Positions 29,555-35,960 of a stretch of DNA of 35,960 bases are shown here, one piece after another. Numbering within the stretch: the first letter of the stretch is position 1; each line of letters opens with the position of its first letter. A program made the position numbers and the translations under genes. The notes under the pieces are model-generated. The model was not told where the DNA came from. It made no database searches and worked only from the letters and a program-made list of their open reading frames with translations. Source of the DNA: DASULK01 sp036381835 (GTDB lineage: Bacteria > Actinomycetota > Actinomycetes > Mycobacteriales > Micromonosporaceae); assembly GCA_036381835.1 (NCBI GenBank), contig DASVCA010000112.1, positions 1-35,960 on the forward strand, given 5' to 3'.

Positions 29555-29820
29555 GCGGACTCCTCTGGCATCGGGTAGCCGGCCAGCCGAACGAGCGCAG
29601 CAGCCAGAATCGACGCCAACCGGTCACGCGGATAGAGGTCGTCGTTCTCGATCAGCGTGACCGCGACGACCGTCATGGCATCGGTCGTCGACCCGGCAGC
29701 CTGCGTAAGCGTGTCCCGGACGGACTTCAGGTGCTGGTCGAGTTCGTCGTTGGCGCGAGCGGCCATCTGGTCGTTGTGCGGGTCGCCGGGTTCGAACTCG
29801 ACGGTTTCGACATGCGTCAT
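29551..29820 (-). CDS. Small acidic helical protein of unknown function
   Basis: 89 residues (MTHVETVEFEPGDPHNDQMA...), with four-base overlaps at both ends and a C-terminal ending MPEESA. That ending resembles the last residues of the proteins at 29817..30488 and 30634..31104. It may be a regulator or an antitoxin-like small protein, without evidence for either. Confidence 0.55.
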   Translation of the reverse strand: MTHVETVEFEPGDPHNDQMAARANDELDQHLKSVRDTLTQAAGSTTDAMTVVAVTLIENDDLYPRDRLASILAAALVRLAGYPMPEESA

Positions 29821-30488
29821 GCTGACTCCTCGGTGTCCGGGACGGGATGGCCGTCAGCGGGTAGGCCGGTCAGGTAGCTGGCTACTGCTCTGGCGCGTCC
29901 GGCATCGTTCTCCAGGAGTCCGAGCGCCGAGTTGCAGCGCCGGCAGATGAGACCCCGGACGCACCGGCCGCAAGACTGTTCGCCCGGACAACACAGATGG
30001 TCATGGTCGACGACGAGTTCGGTGCGAACCTTTCCGGCCGAGTCCCTGAACGTGTTGACTAGGTCACGCCCACAGATCTCGCACCCGATGTCCGCCAACA
30101 GCCGCCGCGCTCGGTCGTGGTCAACGTGGTGCTTCTTGAGTCGATCGACGACGTGGCGGATTGGGTAGGTGCAGTCGGCGCAGATGTACGGCCAAACACC
30201 GCCTCCCCGAGGTCGGCCGAGTGACTGGCCGCACCATGCACAGGGCGTGGAACCGCTCGCTGGGCGCCGTTGGACGTGTTTGGCGCAGTACACGTGACTC
30301 GCGCCAGCAACATTGACCACGAACGGCTGACCACAAGATCGGCATAGGCGATCCTGGTTGCCGCAATGGCCGCCGTCGCAGTAGGCGGCGAACGTGCGGC
30401 GCGGGACGAGCCAGCGCGCGGCACGGCTACACATTCGGCATCGGGGAATGGGAGCCAGAACCGGCGGGTCCAGCAGTGCCAACTGCAT
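29817..30488 (-). CDS. Endonuclease VII-like recombination endonuclease
   Basis: 223 residues from the ATG at 30488. The C-terminal half has the endonuclease VII signature: VVDHDHLCCPGEQSCGRCVR, then GLICRRCNSALGLLENDAG, with the D-H-D-H catalytic/metal region and paired cysteines. The first half has four further CxxC pairs (CRMC, CRSC, CAWC, CADC), a multi-zinc N-terminal region unusual for T4 endonuclease VII. The enzyme would cut branched DNA before packaging and fits beside RusA and ERF. Confidence 0.78.
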   Translation of the reverse strand: MQLALLDPPVLAPIPRCRMCSRAARWLVPRRTFAAYCDGGHCGNQDRLCRSCGQPFVVNVAGASHVYCAKHVQRRPASGSTPCAWCGQSLGRPRGGGVWPYICADCTYPIRHVVDRLKKHHVDHDRARRLLADIGCEICGRDLVNTFRDSAGKVRTELVVDHDHLCCPGEQSCGRCVRGLICRRCNSALGLLENDAGRARAVASYLTGLPADGHPVPDTEESA

Positions 30489-30637
30489 CAGTCCGCTCCC
30501 CTCGTTGGACGGTGGCCGAGGACAGTGATGTGTGCCTTGATGCCCTCGGCATCGTTGATGAAGTGACCACCACAGCGAGCGCACAGCACGGTTGTGCCGG
30601 CTGGCCGGACCTCCCAGGTGTTGACCACTTCCCTCAC
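30488..30637 (-). CDS. 49-residue C2H2-type zinc-finger protein
   Basis: The GTG at 30637 overlaps the stop of the helicase loader gene (GTGA), and the stop shares one base with the endonuclease start. The sequence VLCARCGGHFINDAEGIKAH followed by ITVLGH gives Cys19, Cys22, His36 and His42, a C2H2-like spacing. It is probably a tiny DNA- or protein-binding adaptor. Confidence 0.65.
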   Translation of the reverse strand: MREVVNTWEVRPAGTTVLCARCGGHFINDAEGIKAHITVLGHRPTRGAD

Positions 30638-31104
30638 GACGCCTCCGCCTCTTCCGGTAGCGGGTGGCCGTCGGGCGGTGGAAGCGCAACGAAGTGCGGA
30701 TTCGGCGTCGCCTCCCACTCGCGATCGCGCAGCTTCCGGTGCCGGATCCACTCCGGACGCCGGAACACCTCGCGGCCAAGATTCGGCAGCGAATCCCGCA
30801 GTTGGCGGATCAGCTCGTTCGTCTCCTCGCTGCGGTCCTCCACGGCTACGGCGGGCGCGGCCTCAATCTCCAGCCGGGTCGGTGGCGGCCGATCGTTGCG
30901 GATCCGGATCGCACCGAGACGAACGTGCGCCGGCATCAGGTACTCGGTCGAGTTGGCGAAGTGCTCGATCACGGCTCGACGGCCATCCTCGAACGAGACG
31001 TCACCCAGCGCCTCGTTCCATGCATAGACCGTAGCGTCGTCGAATCGGCGATTGTCGTACGCCGAGATGAACGTCAGCAGGTCGTGGGTCTCCAGCGGGG
31101 TCAC
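30634..31104 (-). CDS. Probable replicative helicase loader
   Basis: 156 residues from a GTG at 31104 (GTGA overlap with the initiator stop). The front part is the common actinophage pattern AYDNRRFDDATVYAWNEALG, then AVIEHFANSTEYLMPAHVR, which I associate with phage replisome-organiser or DnaI-like loaders. The tail is disordered and Pro-rich (ALPPPDGHPLPEEAEAS). With the initiator gene upstream and no phage helicase present, it would load the host DnaB helicase. The exact biochemistry is inferred. Confidence 0.7.
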   Translation of the reverse strand: MTPLETHDLLTFISAYDNRRFDDATVYAWNEALGDVSFEDGRRAVIEHFANSTEYLMPAHVRLGAIRIRNDRPPPTRLEIEAAPAVAVEDRSEETNELIRQLRDSLPNLGREVFRRPEWIRHRKLRDREWEATPNPHFVALPPPDGHPLPEEAEAS

Positions 31105-31895
31105 CGCGGTCCCTCCAGCGCGGGTTGATCGGTCATGAACCTTGCGCGACGCGCGATCTGCTCGGCCCGCTCCGGTCGCAGCCGCATGCCGTTGACCTCG
31201 ACCATCGACGAAGCGCGTCCGTTCGTGCGACCGGATTCCGCGTCCTTCTGCGACCGGCGCATCCAGTTGCGCCATGTGGCCGGCCAATCGGCTTTGACGC
31301 CACGCGCACCCGGTTGGCCGCGCCAGTAGTCGACGAACGCGGCAGTCTCGCGGATCCCGACCAACGGTGTGTTCGTTCTCGCCCAAGCGATCATGTCGGC
31401 TGTCGCCGCGAAGTCGTCCGGTATCCGCGTCCCTTTCGTCGCCGATCCGCGCTTGCGCGGTACTGACGGTTCTACTGACGTAGTAGGACGGTTCTCTGAT
31501 GGTTCGGGGGCACCTCGTGCCGGGTTCCCTGTCGTTTCGTGCCGGGTTCCCTGCACCTCGTGCCGGGTAGACCCTGCACCTCGTGCACTGTGCACCTCGT
31601 GCAGGGTGTCGGACCCGGCATCTGGTGCAGGGTCTTTCATGACGATGCGGTAGCGGTTGCAACCGCGCGGGCCAGCTTTGTAGTCGATCTGAAGCTCGCC
31701 GAGAGTCGCGAGTCCGGCCAATGCCGCGCGCACACCGCGCTCGGACAAGCCGGTCTTCTTGGCCAGCGTCGCGGCGGACGGGTACGCCTGCTCTCCGGCG
31801 TCGTTCGCGCAGTCAGCGATCGCCAGCAGGACAAGCCGGTGGGTCGGGTTGGAGCGCGAATGGCTCCACACCCAGGTCATCACCCGCACGCTCAT
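31101..31895 (-). CDS. Replication initiator (lambda O-like, winged helix)
   Basis: 264 residues. A winged HTH covers about residues 15-85 (NPTHRLVLLAIADCANDAGE, then AYPSAATLAKKTGLSERGVR). The middle 90-155 is a disordered linker. The C-terminal part, 158-215, has the DFAATADMIAWARTN and DYWRGQPGARGVKADWPATW pattern, with WRNWMRR. I recognise this as a helicase-loader interacting domain of phage initiators. The linker is exactly the part encoded by the 11-bp repeats at 31510..31628, the classic layout of lambda O. The ATG at 31895 lies nine bases past the upstream stop. Confidence 0.82.
   Translation of the reverse strand: MSVRVMTWVWSHSRSNPTHRLVLLAIADCANDAGEQAYPSAATLAKKTGLSERGVRAALAGLATLGELQIDYKAGPRGCNRYRIVMKDPAPDAGSDTLHEVHSARGAGSTRHEVQGTRHETTGNPARGAPEPSENRPTTSVEPSVPRKRGSATKGTRIPDDFAATADMIAWARTNTPLVGIRETAAFVDYWRGQPGARGVKADWPATWRNWMRRSQKDAESGRTNGRASSMVEVNGMRLRPERAEQIARRARFMTDQPALEGPR
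31510..31628. repeat. Iteron-like repeat array, probable phage origin of replication
   Basis: Near-identical 11-mers, GCACCTCGTGC, lie at 31510..31520, 31553..31563, 31576..31586 and 31592..31602. Diverged copies are at 31532..31542 (TCGTTTCGTGC) and 31618..31628 (GCATCTGGTGC). Each exact copy is a dyad, GCAC-ctc-GTGC. The first four start 22, 21 and 23 bases apart, about two helical turns, so binding sites would line up on one face of the helix. The initiator gene covers the array, and a comparatively A+T-richer stretch at about 31460..31508 could be the unwinding element. Confidence 0.72.
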
Positions 31896-31904
31896 GCGAC
31901 ACGC

Positions 31905-32162
31905 TCAACGCTTGCGCAGGTGTCGGGTGGTGGTTGTACCGTCATGGTGCTCCGATCCTGGGGAGTTCAGGTGACGAGCCGGGACCAGTGAGCTTCCATC
32001 TCGCTGGTCCCACTCATTCTCCCACGAACCGGCGTTCGAATCACGCTCATTCTGTTGCGTATCAACGGTTTCTAGGACACGCACCAGGTGGCCGCCGAAC
32101 GGATTCCCGTCCTCCCGGTACTCGACGAGAACGGTGTCACTCCATCGGCGGCGCGTGATCAT
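31905..32162 (-). CDS. Small hydrophilic protein of unknown function
   Basis: 85 residues starting MITRRRWSDTVLVEYREDGN (ATGA overlap at the start), very polar, with a C-terminal DGTTTTRHLRKR. No motif recognised. The early operon continues nine bases later with the initiator gene. Confidence 0.55.
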   Translation of the reverse strand: MITRRRWSDTVLVEYREDGNPFGGHLVRVLETVDTQQNERDSNAGSWENEWDQRDGSSLVPARHLNSPGSEHHDGTTTTRHLRKR

Positions 32163-32323
32163 TCCGACTCACCGAGCCGGCGCTTGTCGATCTCCTTGGC
32201 GACTTCCGGTGTCTCCGGTACGTCATGCAACCGCGAGTTCTCCACCTGTCCACACCGGCAGATCCGCTTACCGCCGTCGTAGGTGTGGAATCCGGACGGC
32301 AGGAACACATGCACGGTGATCAT
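32159..32323 (-). CDS. 54-residue protein with a possible zinc knuckle
   Basis: A small gene chained by ATGA overlaps to both neighbours. It begins MITVHVFLPSGFHTYDGGKR and continues ICRCGQVENSRLHD, with a Cys-x-Cys and two or more histidines that could hold a metal. The longer frame upstream is a shadow of the WhiB gene. Function unknown. Confidence 0.6.
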   Translation of the reverse strand: MITVHVFLPSGFHTYDGGKRICRCGQVENSRLHDVPETPEVAKEIDKRRLGESE

Positions 32324-32691
32324 GCCGAACTCCTGCGCCGCTCGGTGCGAAGACGGTTCCCGGCCGCCACCCGGCAAGAGTTGCGGCAGTAGATCCGCTT
32401 CATGTGATCGGCGACGAACGTCTCCTGGCAGTAGGAGCAGGTCCGGTAGTACTTCCCGCTGCGGGTGGTCGGGCCCAACCGGTCCAGCGACTTGCCGGCG
32501 ACGATCATGCCCTGACTGCCGAGCCGTTCGGCCCGCTGCCGGCACGGCTCCTGCACCGGACACCGCCGGCAGATGGCCCGGGCGCGGGCGTTGTCCCGGG
32601 CCCGCTGGGTGTTGCCGAACGATGCCACTTCCCACCAGTGCGGCGGCAGGCCGCGGCAGCTCGCTTTCGTCAGCCAGTCGACGTCGATCAC
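32320..32691 (-). CDS. WhiB-like protein with an added zinc finger
   Basis: 123 residues from the GTG at 32691 (GTGA overlap with the RusA stop). The N-terminal WhiB part has Cys12, then Cys41, Cys44 and Cys50 (CRRCPVQEPC), the four-cysteine iron-sulfur pattern of Wbl proteins. The usual G-[VI]-W-G-G turn is replaced by GSQGMIVAG. The C-terminal half has a second Cys set, CSYC at 85-88 and YCRNSC with C102 and C106, like small zinc fingers. WhiB proteins act with the principal sigma factor to control transcription in actinobacteria. In phages such as TM4 they alter host gene expression and superinfection. Confidence 0.8.
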   Translation of the reverse strand: MIDVDWLTKASCRGLPPHWWEVASFGNTQRARDNARARAICRRCPVQEPCRQRAERLGSQGMIVAGKSLDRLGPTTRSGKYYRTCSYCQETFVADHMKRIYCRNSCRVAAGNRLRTERRRSSA

Positions 32692-33059
32692 GGCAGCTCC
32701 CGGATCTCGAGTTCCACCCAGCCGTACGCGGTGCACTGCCTAGTCCCTGGACGCAGGTCCGGGCCGACCAGGTGCTGGTCCGAGTCGTCCGGCAGCAACC
32801 CGTAGTCGATCAACCCGTCGACAGCGGCCTTCATGGTCGGGGCGTAGTTGCCGATGTCCCGCTTGCGGTGGTTCGGGAACGACAGGGTGGCGGTGATATG
32901 CGCCCGCTGCAGCTTCGGCAGCTTCTTCGACCGCGCCCAGATGTGTGCCGCGTCCCGCCACAACCGTCGGTCGCGGGTCTGCGCCCTCCGGTCCGTCCGG
33001 CCGTTGCTGTTCAGCCAAGGCGCCGGTGCCGGGAACTCCAGCAGGTACGTCACAGCCAC
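32688..33059 (-). CDS. RusA-like Holliday junction resolvase
   Basis: 123 residues. Early strands LLEFPAPAPWLNSNGRTDRR are followed by the core with the acidic residues RKRDIGNYAPTMKAAVDGLI, then GLLPDDSDQHLVG. The order of Asp, Asn, Lys and a final D-D matches RusA. It would resolve recombination intermediates made by the ERF annealing protein. The start overlaps the HNH gene end by ten bases. Confidence 0.82.
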   Translation of the reverse strand: MAVTYLLEFPAPAPWLNSNGRTDRRAQTRDRRLWRDAAHIWARSKKLPKLQRAHITATLSFPNHRKRDIGNYAPTMKAAVDGLIDYGLLPDDSDQHLVGPDLRPGTRQCTAYGWVELEIRELP

Positions 33060-33412
33060 GTCACCTCGTCACCGAGGAGCACCCAGCCCCGGTTGCGGTA
33101 GGCCATCGGCGTAGTGGCGGGATTCTGCCAGGACTTCAGGATCAGCCCGAGATCCCTCGCCTCGGCCACGTGGGCATGCGTCCAGTCGTGGCACATCCGG
33201 CATCCGTGCCACAGGTTCTCAAGCGTGTGTGCGCCGCCCTGTGCGCGTCCTACGCGGTGGCACGGGTCCGTGGCCGTACCCAGGCATCCGGGCAACGCAG
33301 CCTCGCACACACCGCCTGAGCGGGCTACGAGGGCCTTCCTAAGGGCATCCGGTACGGCGGGCCGGATCCGGGACTTCAACCCGGTCCGGCGCGGGAGGCT
33401 AGAGCGCTGCAT
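33050..33412 (-). CDS. HNH-family endonuclease-like protein
   Basis: 120 residues. The HNH core, about residues 35-80, reads CEAALPGCLGTATDPCHRVG, then GGAHTLENLWHGCRMCHDWT, with His/Asn/His and two Cys pairs for a structural zinc. It could be a host-directed or packaging-associated nickase. It is near the recombination genes and overlaps both neighbours by 10-14 bases. Confidence 0.78.
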   Translation of the reverse strand: MQRSSLPRRTGLKSRIRPAVPDALRKALVARSGGVCEAALPGCLGTATDPCHRVGRAQGGAHTLENLWHGCRMCHDWTHAHVAEARDLGLILKSWQNPATTPMAYRNRGWVLLGDEVTWL

Positions 33413-33656
33413 CGGGAACCTCCGCGCGAGTCAAGAGCCTCGGCGAGAACGTGCTGATGTCTGGCGCCAGCGTGTTGTCCATCGCGACGTGCATGCCCTC
33501 GTCCCAGTCCGGTTCCGGCTGGCCCCAGATCAGGTCGTCCTCCAGCGGGTCGCGGCAGTCGCACGGGTCGGGGAGTTCCCACGGCTTGTCGAGCGAGCGC
33601 AGGTAGGCGCACTGGCCGAGCACGTGCCCGTTCACGACGATCCACTCGTCAGGCAT
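33399..33656 (-). CDS. Small acidic protein of unknown function
   Basis: 85 residues starting MPDEWIVVNGHVLGQCAYLR, followed by DPCDCRDPLEDDLIWGQPEP. Acidic, with a few cysteines and tryptophans. No family recognised. It lies in the recombination cluster between a zinc protein and the HNH gene, with short overlaps to both. Confidence 0.6.
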   Translation of the reverse strand: MPDEWIVVNGHVLGQCAYLRSLDKPWELPDPCDCRDPLEDDLIWGQPEPDWDEGMHVAMDNTLAPDISTFSPRLLTRAEVPDAAL

Positions 33657-33960
33657 CGGCCCACTCCTCGACGATTTCCCGTAGTCCCGGCTGGTGACGT
33701 AGGAACTCCGGCCGGTCCAGACCTCGGGTACGGAGTTCGACCATCTGCTCCAGCGTGATCAACAGCGACCTCGCCGGGGCTTCGGGAAGGTCCGGAGACC
33801 GGCGACGTTCTGGCTGCGAGTCGTAGGTCCGGCCACAGTTGAGGCAGTGGTGTGTCTCAACCAACTGGCCTGAGTCTTCGTGCTGGCCGTGCTCAACAAC
33901 CATCCGCTTGCAGCATCGGACGCACACGTAGTTGCTGTCGGTCCACTCGAACGGCATCAT
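33649..33960 (-). CDS. Small zinc-ribbon protein
   Basis: 103 residues. CVRCC and CLNCG knuckles near residues 13-17 and 39-43 give a treble-clef or ribbon-like zinc site, followed by an acidic helix-rich C-terminus (LLITLEQMVELRTRGLDRPE). The ATG at 33960 overlaps the ERF stop. Possibly a partner of the recombinase. Confidence 0.65.
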   Translation of the reverse strand: MMPFEWTDSNYVCVRCCKRMVVEHGQHEDSGQLVETHHCLNCGRTYDSQPERRRSPDLPEAPARSLLITLEQMVELRTRGLDRPEFLRHQPGLREIVEEWADA

Positions 33961-34616
33961 GCGGCCGTTCCGTTCAACTCGGCCTTGCGCTTGGCGCCGG
34001 CCTGGACGCAGTGGTCGTAGGACGCCTTCGACAGCGCTCCGTCCTCGCCCGGCTGCTTACGCCGAGCCACCTGCAGCTGCTTGCCGATCCGACCCAGCGC
34101 CTCCGTGTCGGCCGCGTCGGAGATCTCAGCCAGCCAACCGGTGACGAGGACCTCCTGCTCCACCGGGTCGTACTCGGTCCTCGGCGCGCGCTCGTAGGCG
34201 TCCGCATCCGGATCCTTCTCGTCGGTCGGCAGGCACAGCGCCTGGAGCAGCGCCACCCGGAACGCCACTGACATGGCCTTCGGTGTCGCCTTGTCGCCCG
34301 AGTCCATCGCCTCCCCGACGGTGACGCACTCGATCGTGTCGCCGCCGGGCCCGTGGAAGACGTACCGGACGCGGACGGTGCACTCACGCATTGGTGTGCG
34401 CTTCTGGCCCACCTCGACGACGTTGTAGGTGACGTCCTCGACGACGGGCACGACGACGACGCCGTTGTCCCGAAGCGCGGGAGACACGGCGTTGACCACG
34501 GCGTCGATGCCCCGGAAGTTGTAACCCTGCGCCTGGTTGCGCTCGCCCTTCCCGACGGCCTTGATCGCGGTCATCACCGCGGACAGCGCCTCGACGACGG
34601 TCGGCTTGTCGCCCAT
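33957..34616 (-). CDS. erf: ERF-family single-strand annealing protein (recombinase)
   Basis: 219 residues. The ERF signature is clear at the start: VVEALSAVMTAIKAVGKGER, then NQAQGYNFRGIDAVVNAVSP. The core continues with MRECTVRVRYVFHGPGGDTI and ATPKAMSVAFRVALLQALCL. ERF proteins pair single strands for phage recombination, independent of RecA. The ATG at 34616 shares one base with the upstream stop (TGATG). It works naturally with the RusA, HNH and endonuclease VII-like genes nearby. Confidence 0.88.
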   Translation of the reverse strand: MGDKPTVVEALSAVMTAIKAVGKGERNQAQGYNFRGIDAVVNAVSPALRDNGVVVVPVVEDVTYNVVEVGQKRTPMRECTVRVRYVFHGPGGDTIECVTVGEAMDSGDKATPKAMSVAFRVALLQALCLPTDEKDPDADAYERAPRTEYDPVEQEVLVTGWLAEISDAADTEALGRIGKQLQVARRKQPGEDGALSKASYDHCVQAGAKRKAELNGTAA

Positions 34617-35059
34617 CACGCCGCCCTCGGGTTGGCGATCTGCACCGTCGGACATGGCCAGTTGACCAACCCGTCGTCGGTGTCGGACTGCTCGCCGATG
34701 CGGCCGCAGGACGGACACACTCCGGCCGGTGAGTCGGTGTGGAGCTCGACGATCTGCTGGAGCCGCTCCCGAAGCCGGGCGTTCTCCTGCGCCATCTGGC
34801 CGTTGAGCACCGCCACCTCAGCCAGTCGCAGTGTCAGCGCGTCCCGCTGCTCGGCGAGATCCTTTAACTCCAGCCGCAGCACCTCGGCTTCGGCGATGGC
34901 GGTGTCCCGCTGGTGGAACAACTCCTCGGACCAGTCGCGCCCGCCGCTCGGCGGCGGCGACGGAACTACGTACGGCCGCGAGGGGGTTTCGGCACTGACT
35001 ACGAGTTGCTGCCCGCGCAACGGTCGGGTGTCGATGGAGGTGATGTCCTCGTACGTCAT
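34616..35059 (-). CDS. Coiled-coil protein with a C-terminal zinc knuckle
   Basis: 147 residues. A disordered N-terminus is followed by a long heptad region, about residues 45-105 (HQRDTAIAEAEVLRLELKDL, then RLAEVAVLNGQMAQENARLR), and a short CPSCG knuckle near the C-terminus. Probably a structural or DNA-handling accessory of the ERF recombinase; no family named. Confidence 0.6.
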   Translation of the reverse strand: MTYEDITSIDTRPLRGQQLVVSAETPSRPYVVPSPPPSGGRDWSEELFHQRDTAIAEAEVLRLELKDLAEQRDALTLRLAEVAVLNGQMAQENARLRERLQQIVELHTDSPAGVCPSCGRIGEQSDTDDGLVNWPCPTVQIANPRAA

Positions 35060-35712
35060 GTCCTCCTCACCGCCAGGTGCTCGAGCAGGTACTCGCCGAT
35101 CAGGGCTGTGTACGCCGGCGGGATGGCCTGCGTCAGTTCACGGGCGTCCATCCACGGGCAGTCGAGCAGGTCCCTCGCCGTCTGGATACCGGCGCGCAGC
35201 CGCGGGATTCCGTCCTTGCTGTTCTTGAAGACCCGGTCGTTGCGGCTCAGGTCCCCGTAGACGCCGATCGGTTGCACCCGGCGGCTACATGCGCACGGCG
35301 GGACGATCATCGGGAAGCTGGTCAGGAACTGCCGGTGCCGGCGCAGCTTGGCGATGCCGAACGACCGGCCGCACAGCGTGTACGCGCCGGGCATGTGGGC
35401 ACCGGGGACGTTTTCCACCACCCAGGGCGCTGGCTGGTCGCGCAGCCGCCCGAGCGTGGCCGCCAGCATCCAGCCGTTGCCGTGCTTGCCGGCGATGCCG
35501 GACAGCGGCGTGTGGTCCTGGCACGGCGGTGAGGCGTGGATGGCGTCGTACCCGTCGAGCGGGAAGGTCATGGCGTCGGCCTGCACGAACTCGTCCCCGG
35601 CGTAGCGGGGCTGCGGGTTGATGTCCACCCCGGTGACGTGGAACCCGGCGAGCTGGTAGCCGCGGGCCGCCCCGCCGGCACCGCAGAACAGATCAAGCAG
35701 TCGGGGTTTCAT
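35056..35712 (-). CDS. DNA cytosine-5 methyltransferase
   Basis: 218 residues from the ATG at 35712 (ATGA overlap). Motif I is DLFCGAGG at 7-14, the catalytic SPPCQDHT has C64, ENV lies at 100-102, and the R-x-R motif is in LRRHRQFLTS at 123-132. The target-recognition region is short. The family transfers methyl from S-adenosylmethionine to cytosine C5, probably protecting phage DNA from host restriction. It stands in the early region without a matching restriction gene in the window, so it is likely an orphan. Confidence 0.9.
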   Translation of the reverse strand: MKPRLLDLFCGAGGAARGYQLAGFHVTGVDINPQPRYAGDEFVQADAMTFPLDGYDAIHASPPCQDHTPLSGIAGKHGNGWMLAATLGRLRDQPAPWVVENVPGAHMPGAYTLCGRSFGIAKLRRHRQFLTSFPMIVPPCACSRRVQPIGVYGDLSRNDRVFKNSKDGIPRLRAGIQTARDLLDCPWMDARELTQAIPPAYTALIGEYLLEHLAVRRT

Positions 35713-35960
35713 GCCGCGACCGCCAACTTGCACGAGCACGAGCACCCCGGACACCCACGGCATCCCTCGTACTCGCAGAAGGTGCACATCCACTTTGTGA
35801 TCAACTCATCGAAGATCACCCGAACCTCTTGGGTTCTCATCCGCAACGCCCGCCGGCGGGCCTTGATGTCGCGCACCAACTGGTCGTAGATCGGTGTCCC
35901 CATGCCGGCGAACACCGGCTCACTGCGGACCATGGCCACCGTCGGCCTGAGTCCAAGCAC
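35709..35960 (-). CDS. Small protein with a cysteine-rich end; 5' end may lie beyond the window
   Basis: Up to 83 residues, ending CTFCEYEGCRGCPGCSCSC plus a short tail, a probable multi-Cys metal site. The visible frame reaches the window edge at a GTG, so the true start may be further upstream or at an internal ATG (35933 or so). A helical middle (YDQLVRDIKARRRALRMRTQ) precedes the Cys cluster. No function assigned. Confidence 0.55.
   Translation of the reverse strand: MLGLRPTVAMVRSEPVFAGMGTPIYDQLVRDIKARRRALRMRTQEVRVIFDELITKWMCTFCEYEGCRGCPGCSCSCKLAVAA

Noticed and set aside
31510..31628. CRISPR array
   Set aside because: Repeats are 11 bp, spacing is only about 16-26 bases from start to start, and they lie inside the initiator coding frame; no cas genes present.
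1..35960. Integrase, repressor, att sites, tRNA genes, insertion sequences
   Set aside because: None was recognised in the frames or bases; absence by eye is not proof, and genes beyond the window are possible.

Overview
The window looks like one continuous stretch of a siphovirus (HK97-fold head, long non-contractile tail) infecting a high-GC actinobacterium. It is either a free phage or a prophage. The reasons are the high GC content, the frequent GTG starts, a WhiB-family protein, a DUF397 protein and the replication and nuclease types seen. The host genus cannot be told from the sequence. No integrase, repressor, att site, tRNA or rRNA was recognised, so lifestyle is undetermined. Almost everything is on the minus strand, and genes are chained by ATGA, GTGA, TTGA or TGATG stop-start overlaps. 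These overlaps decided many starts, and they revealed three small genes (about 21124..21216, 12401..12577 and 26895..27035) that a plain ORF list would miss.

In the direction of transcription (right to left): 35960 to about 25456 is the early region. It holds a cytosine-5 methyltransferase, an ERF single-strand annealing protein, an HNH protein, a RusA-like resolvase, a WhiB/zinc-finger fusion, a lambda-O-like initiator carrying iteron-like repeats inside its own gene, a probable helicase loader, an endonuclease VII-like protein, a RyR-domain protein and many small unknown or zinc-binding proteins. There is no polymerase, primase or helicase, so replication probably recruits the host replisome at an origin inside the initiator gene (31510..31628). 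A consensus-like promoter at about 25449..25478 then starts the late region with a TerS-like gene.

24926 to 17103 is the packaging and head-assembly module: TerL, portal, MuF. It is interrupted by a plus-strand three-gene operon (24257..24793, with a ribbon-helix-helix protein) and by several accessory genes. Four accessory proteins share an N-terminal His-rich tag (consensus NHPGHxDQKSHGRKGSGG): two ADP-ribosyltransferase-like proteins, one HipA/PI3K-like kinase and one unknown acidic protein. I read these as a modular effector set that is co-assembled with, and perhaps ejected from, the capsid. This is the most interesting system in the window.

17106 to 10514 holds the ClpP-like prohead protease, the major capsid protein, decoration or structural proteins (including a LamG-like lectin domain and a zinc ribbon/SAP protein) and connectors. 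10504 to 2215 is the tail: two related tail-tube-like proteins, tail chaperones with a canonical -1 slippery site (8496..8502), a 643-residue tape measure, a 956-residue minor tail protein, a small tail protein and a PIG-L deacetylase. 1937 to 1 is the lysis region: amidase, two membrane/coiled-coil proteins, a frameshifted DUF397 gene and a holin. A small plus-strand ORF pair of uncertain reality lies at 1985..2370.
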